In this document: one piece after another, positions 60,954 to 64,000 of the stretch
Position numbering within the stretch: the stretch's first letter is position 1
How the letters are laid out: each line of letters starts with the position of its first letter
DNA from: an uncultured Collinsella sp.
Lineage (GTDB): Bacteria > Actinomycetota > Coriobacteriia > Coriobacteriales > Coriobacteriaceae
DNA length: 64,000 nt
NCBI GenBank assembly: GCA_958415665.1
Contig: CATYZK010000002.1
Coordinates: forward strand, 1 to 64,000
Reading direction: 5' to 3'
The notes under the pieces: model-generated
Database searches by the model: none
What the model was told of the DNA's origin: nothing
What the model saw: only the letters and a program-made list of their open reading frames with translations
Made by a program: the position numbers and the translations under genes

Positions 60954-61133
60954 CTAGCCAAAGAGCCCGCCAAACAATCCACGGCGGCGCTTGTCATTCT
61001 TTTTCGATACGTCGACTTGCGCGTTCTTATCCTTCCGCTTTTTGCGATCCTGCTCCAACTCGTCATCATCGAGTAGCATGTCCCACTCAAACGGATCATC
61101 CGTCAAATCGAACAGATCGTCGTCATCAAACAT
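60954..61133 (-). CDS. Unrecognised small charged protein
   Basis: This product has 59 residues from the ATG at 61133, which has AGGAGG 7 nt upstream. The first half is acidic (MFDDDDLFDLTDDPFEWDM), the second half basic (QDRKKRKDKNAQ, NDKRRRG), and it ends GLFGGLFG. The charge split and Gly/Phe end suggest interaction with another protein or membrane. I know no family. Upstream in-frame codons would lengthen it to 87 residues but lack a ribosome site. Confidence 0.6.
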   Translation of the reverse strand: MFDDDDLFDLTDDPFEWDMLLDDDELEQDRKKRKDKNAQVDVSKKNDKRRRGLFGGLFG

Positions 61134-61272
61134 GGCAAGCCCTCCTAGATGCCGGAATGTCCGGCGTTTGACCTTACCGAGAAGTCTAAAGGCACGTGCG
61201 GACACAAATTCACCCACCCGGGCCTTTTCGACCGTTCATCGCAACGATTGCATGACGGAGCGCTTGCAGATA

Positions 61273-61403
61273 AGATAGGGGCACGGATGGCACCCGTTGC
61301 AGCGGGTCTTGCCAACTCCAGTACACGTTTTCATCGTGAGAAGTGGCCGTCTTCGCTTACGCGGGGGCGGCCACTCTGTTTGTCCCCTATCTGCTGTCTT
61401 TTT
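61273..61403 (+). other. Branched palindromic region, possible small RNA end
   Basis: AGATAGGGG (61273-61281) pairs with CCCCTATCT (61384-61392) across 102 nt. Inside are ACCCG/CGGGT and AGTGGCCG/CGGCCACT (61342-61349 with 61368-61375). TGTCTTTTT follows on the plus strand. It could be the end of a plus-strand small RNA or a complex terminator of the aldehyde dehydrogenase gene on the minus strand. Confidence 0.4.
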
Positions 61404-62783
61404 CTAATGCACAAACATGCGCACGAATTTGCGCTTCCAGCTTGCGTAGGGGGCGTAGCGGAACGGTACATCCAGCCATGTTGCCTTGTTCACGATGCTC
61501 TTCTTGTGGCTAAACGTATCGAAACTCTCGCGGCCATGGTATTGCCCCATGCCGCTCGCGCCCATGCCGCCAAAGCCCATATGACTTGTGGCCAGATGCA
61601 TGATGGTGTCATTGACGCAACCGCCGCCAAAGGGCACGTAACGCACAAAGCGCTGCTGCACCGAGCGGTCCTGGCTAAAGATGTACAGCGCCAGCGGCGT
61701 CGGACGATCCGTAATAAACGCCTCGGCCTCATCCAGGCTTTCAAACGTCAGCACCGGCAAGATGGGACCGAAGATCTCCTCCTGCATCACGGCGTCATCG
61801 GGGGTCACGCCGTCCAGGATCGTCGGCTCAATCTTGAGCGAGGCCTCGCGTGCCGCACCTCCCAGCACAACTTTATCGGGGTCGATCAGCCCGCGCACGC
61901 GCCCGAAATGCTTGGCGTTGACGATATGGCCGTAGTCCTCGTTGTCGAGCGGGTGCTCGCCAAACATGCGGCGGACCTCTTCCTTGATGAGGCCCAACAG
62001 CTCATCGTGCACGCGCGCATCGACCAGCAGATAGTCGGGCGCTACACAGGTCTGGCCCACGTTGAGCCACTTACCAAAGGCGATGCGGCGTGCCGTCACC
62101 TTCAAGTTTGCGGAGACATCCACGATGCAGGGGCTCTTGCCGCCCAGCTCAAGTGTCACGGGCGTGAGGTTTTTGCTCGCGCGCTCCATGACGAGCTTGC
62201 CGACCGGAACGCTGCCGGTAAAGAAAATCTTATCCCAGCACTCATCGAGCAGCGCTTCGTTTTCGGCACGCCCGCCTTCGACGACCGTCACCAAGCGCGG
62301 ATCAAATGCCTCTTCACAGATTTGCTTGAGCACCGCGCTCGATGCCGGAGCATAGGCGCTCGGCTTGATGACCACCGTGTTGCCCGCAGCGAGCGCGCCG
62401 GCGAGCGGCTCCAGCGTCAACAGAAACGGATAGTTCCAAGGCGCCATGATCAGCGTCACGCCATAGGGAACCGGCTGCGTCTTGCACACGCTAATGGCGT
62501 TGGCAAGGTCACATGGACGCAGGTGTGCACGGCTCCATCGGACCACGTGCGCAATCTGATGGCGAATCTCGGAAAGCGACGTGCCGATCTCGCACATATA
62601 CGCCTCGTCATGCGACTTGCCCAAATCGGTCTTGAGCGCATGGGCGATATCGTCCTCGTGTGCCCGAACCGCATCGCGCAGGCGCATGAGCGCGCGGCGG
62701 CGAGCATCGACATCAAACGTGGCATGCGTCTTAAAATAGGCGCGCTGGCCGCTAACGATGCGCGCGATTTCCTCGGTGTTCAT
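61404..62783 (-). CDS. Aldehyde dehydrogenase (class 3-like)
   Basis: This is an NAD(P)-dependent aldehyde dehydrogenase of 459 residues. The motifs are MAPWNYPF at 113-120, IKPSAYAP, FFTGSVPVGK, Glu212 in LELGGKSP, and the catalytic Cys246 in NVGQTCVAPD. The C-terminus is FDTFSHKKS then a basic tail. Its short length and sequence place it with fatty and aromatic aldehyde dehydrogenases (YwdH/class 3). It is 8 nt downstream of the alcohol dehydrogenase gene, so the pair may interconvert an alcohol, aldehyde and acid in the same direction of metabolism. Confidence 0.92.
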   Translation of the reverse strand: MNTEEIARIVSGQRAYFKTHATFDVDARRRALMRLRDAVRAHEDDIAHALKTDLGKSHDEAYMCEIGTSLSEIRHQIAHVVRWSRAHLRPCDLANAISVCKTQPVPYGVTLIMAPWNYPFLLTLEPLAGALAAGNTVVIKPSAYAPASSAVLKQICEEAFDPRLVTVVEGGRAENEALLDECWDKIFFTGSVPVGKLVMERASKNLTPVTLELGGKSPCIVDVSANLKVTARRIAFGKWLNVGQTCVAPDYLLVDARVHDELLGLIKEEVRRMFGEHPLDNEDYGHIVNAKHFGRVRGLIDPDKVVLGGAAREASLKIEPTILDGVTPDDAVMQEEIFGPILPVLTFESLDEAEAFITDRPTPLALYIFSQDRSVQQRFVRYVPFGGGCVNDTIMHLATSHMGFGGMGASGMGQYHGRESFDTFSHKKSIVNKATWLDVPFRYAPYASWKRKFVRMFVH

Positions 62784-62791
62784 GGACCCTC

Positions 62792-64000
62792 CTAGTTCTC
62801 GTCCTCAAACATACCACCCGCGACGACCTCGTACATATGCTCGAGCTCCACACGGTCCATCAAAAGCGGGACAGGATACAGCGGATTGGCCTCGGCATCG
62901 GCATGGGCGGCCATTTGCGGAATATCGGAGCGGCGAATACCCGAGACGTATTTAGGAATTCCCAAGGCATCGTTCATGCGATCGACCCAATCGATAAAGG
63001 CCTCGGCAGCCAAGCCGTCCTGCGCGTTAGCCGGCGCAATGCCCGCCATGCGAGCAAGATCGGCAAGCTTGGGAGCGGCAGCTTCGCCATAAGCGCGAAG
63101 CATGTGCGGCAGGATAATGGCGTTGGCCAAACCGTGCGGAATGCCGTATCGGCCACCCAGACTGTGCGCGATGGCATGCACATATCCAACATAGGAGCGC
63201 GTAAATGCGACGCCCGCCTTATACGCCGCCGAAAGCATATTGCGGCGCGCACGCATGTTGTCGCCATGCTCATAGGCTTCGAGCAAATTGTCGTGGATGA
63301 GCTGAACCGCCTGGCGCGCCATCTTGCGCGTGTAGGGCGTGGTGCTACGGCCGATAAAAGCCTCGACGGCATGCGTCAGGGCATCCATACCCGTCTGCCC
63401 CGTAATGGACGCCGGCAGCCCACGCGTAAACTCGGGGTCGTGCACCGCAAAGCGCGGAAGGAGCACAAAGTCATTGATGGGGTACTTATAGTGCGTCTCG
63501 TCGTCGGTAATCACCGCCGCGAGCGTGACTTCGCTTCCCGTACCGGCGGTAGTGGGAACCGCGATAAGCAGCGGTAGGAGACGGTGAACACGCAACAGGC
63601 CGCGCATCTTGTTGATGGGTTTGTTTGGCTGCGCAATGCGCGCGCCCACGCCCTTGGCGCAGTCCATGGCCGAACCGCCACCAAAGCCGATAATGGCCTG
63701 GCAGTCGTTCTCGCGATACAGCGCAGCCGCTTCCTCCACATTCGAGACCGTGGGGTTCGCACGCGTTTCGGCATAGACCGTAACGCCAATCCCCTTGGAC
63801 GCGAGCGCGCGCTCGAGCGGCGCCGTAAGCCCCAGACGAGCAATGCCAGGATCCGTCACGATAAGGACCTGCTGTATCGAGCGCTTTTGGAACACCGCGG
63901 GCACATCCTCGGCATGCTCCAAAATGCGCGGCTCGGTATAGGGCAGAATCGGCAATGCGATGCGAAAAACCGTCTGATATGTTCGGCACCAGGCACGACG
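62792..64000 (-). CDS. Iron-containing alcohol dehydrogenase, 5' end beyond window
   Basis: This enzyme is of the iron-dependent (type III) alcohol dehydrogenase family. It has GFGGGSAMDCAKGV, PTTAGTGSEVT, the metal-site TGMDALTHAVEAF and HAIAHSLGGRYGIPHG. The reading frame is open to the window end with CRTYQTVFRIALPILPYTEP, which is the usual start region of this family. The TTG at 63955 is therefore not a convincing start; the real one lies past 64000. At least 402 residues are in the window. It precedes the aldehyde dehydrogenase by 8 nt. Confidence 0.93.
   Translation of the reverse strand, partial: RRAWCRTYQTVFRIALPILPYTEPRILEHAEDVPAVFQKRSIQQVLIVTDPGIARLGLTAPLERALASKGIGVTVYAETRANPTVSNVEEAAALYRENDCQAIIGFGGGSAMDCAKGVGARIAQPNKPINKMRGLLRVHRLLPLLIAVPTTAGTGSEVTLAAVITDDETHYKYPINDFVLLPRFAVHDPEFTRGLPASITGQTGMDALTHAVEAFIGRSTTPYTRKMARQAVQLIHDNLLEAYEHGDNMRARRNMLSAAYKAGVAFTRSYVGYVHAIAHSLGGRYGIPHGLANAIILPHMLRAYGEAAAPKLADLARMAGIAPANAQDGLAAEAFIDWVDRMNDALGIPKYVSGIRRSDIPQMAAHADAEANPLYPVPLLMDRVELEHMYEVVAGGMFEDEN

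Noticed and set aside
63953..63955. TTG as the start of the iron-dependent alcohol dehydrogenase
   Set aside because: The frame stays open to the window edge with the family's typical N-terminal residues, so the true start lies outside.

Overview
The window looks like chromosome from a high-GC anaerobe of the Coriobacteriia, most likely Collinsella or a close relative. This is inferred from gene content, not from a marker-gene search. The supporting genes are a RecJ fused to a RecQ-like helicase, a lactate dehydrogenase clustered with a ferredoxin-domain electron transfer flavoprotein, a bacterial Elp3, a DUF3516 Ski2-like helicase, and paired lipoprotein branched-chain amino acid receptors. 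Nothing indicates a plasmid, prophage, transposase, CRISPR array or rRNA operon. The only RNA gene I can support fully is one tRNA-Leu(CAA). The right edge cuts the 5' end of an iron-dependent alcohol dehydrogenase.

Layout. 0.3-1.7 kb: the infC-rpmI-rplT operon on the minus strand, with an attenuator-bearing leader and a rare ATA start for infC. 1.7-2.03 kb: tRNA-Leu, and a second partial copy of its 3' end and terminator. 2.1-11.3 kb (minus): a transglutaminase-like protein, aldolase, an MBL hydrolase, the (p)ppGpp enzyme Rel, and RecJ-helicase. 11.5-14.0 kb: a BASS transporter, then a HIT/GalT-like protein and CutC. 14.3-20.7 kb (minus): a complete branched-chain amino acid ABC transporter (LivFGMH) with two closely similar receptors. 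20.9-29.9 kb: homoserine dehydrogenase, an SDR, a cation/proton antiporter, PurL and an EamA exporter. 30-33.5 kb (minus): a membrane diguanylate cyclase, KdgT, AzlC and AzlD. 33.6-38.0 kb: an HD hydrolase converging on a lactate dehydrogenase-EtfBA cluster. 38.4-41.6 kb: five genes for small or secreted proteins that I do not recognise. 41.7-48.1 kb: DUF554, then a three-gene TerB-N/C, BrxD-type ATPase and superfamily 2 helicase set. 48-64 kb: a spermidine-synthase-like protein, Elp3, a DUF4097/XRE pair, two methyltransferases, the Ski2-like helicase, DUF2130, ChbG/YdjC, a metallophosphoesterase, and aldehyde and alcohol dehydrogenases.

How the genes work together. Amino acid handling is prominent: Liv import, AzlCD export, and homoserine synthesis. 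The lactate dehydrogenase-Etf set fits flavin-based electron confurcation during lactate oxidation. tRNA function recurs (tRNA-Leu, Elp3, a TrmB-like enzyme). The two most novel stretches are the TerB-N/BrxD/helicase operon (42.5-48.1 kb), a candidate genome-defence or DNA-stress system, and the unrecognised secreted-protein cluster (38.4-41.6 kb). Several intergenic regions hold strong palindromes or branched structures (3.6, 14.1-14.3, 18.0, 59.5, 60.3 and 61.3 kb) that look like dispersed repeats or unannotated structured RNAs.
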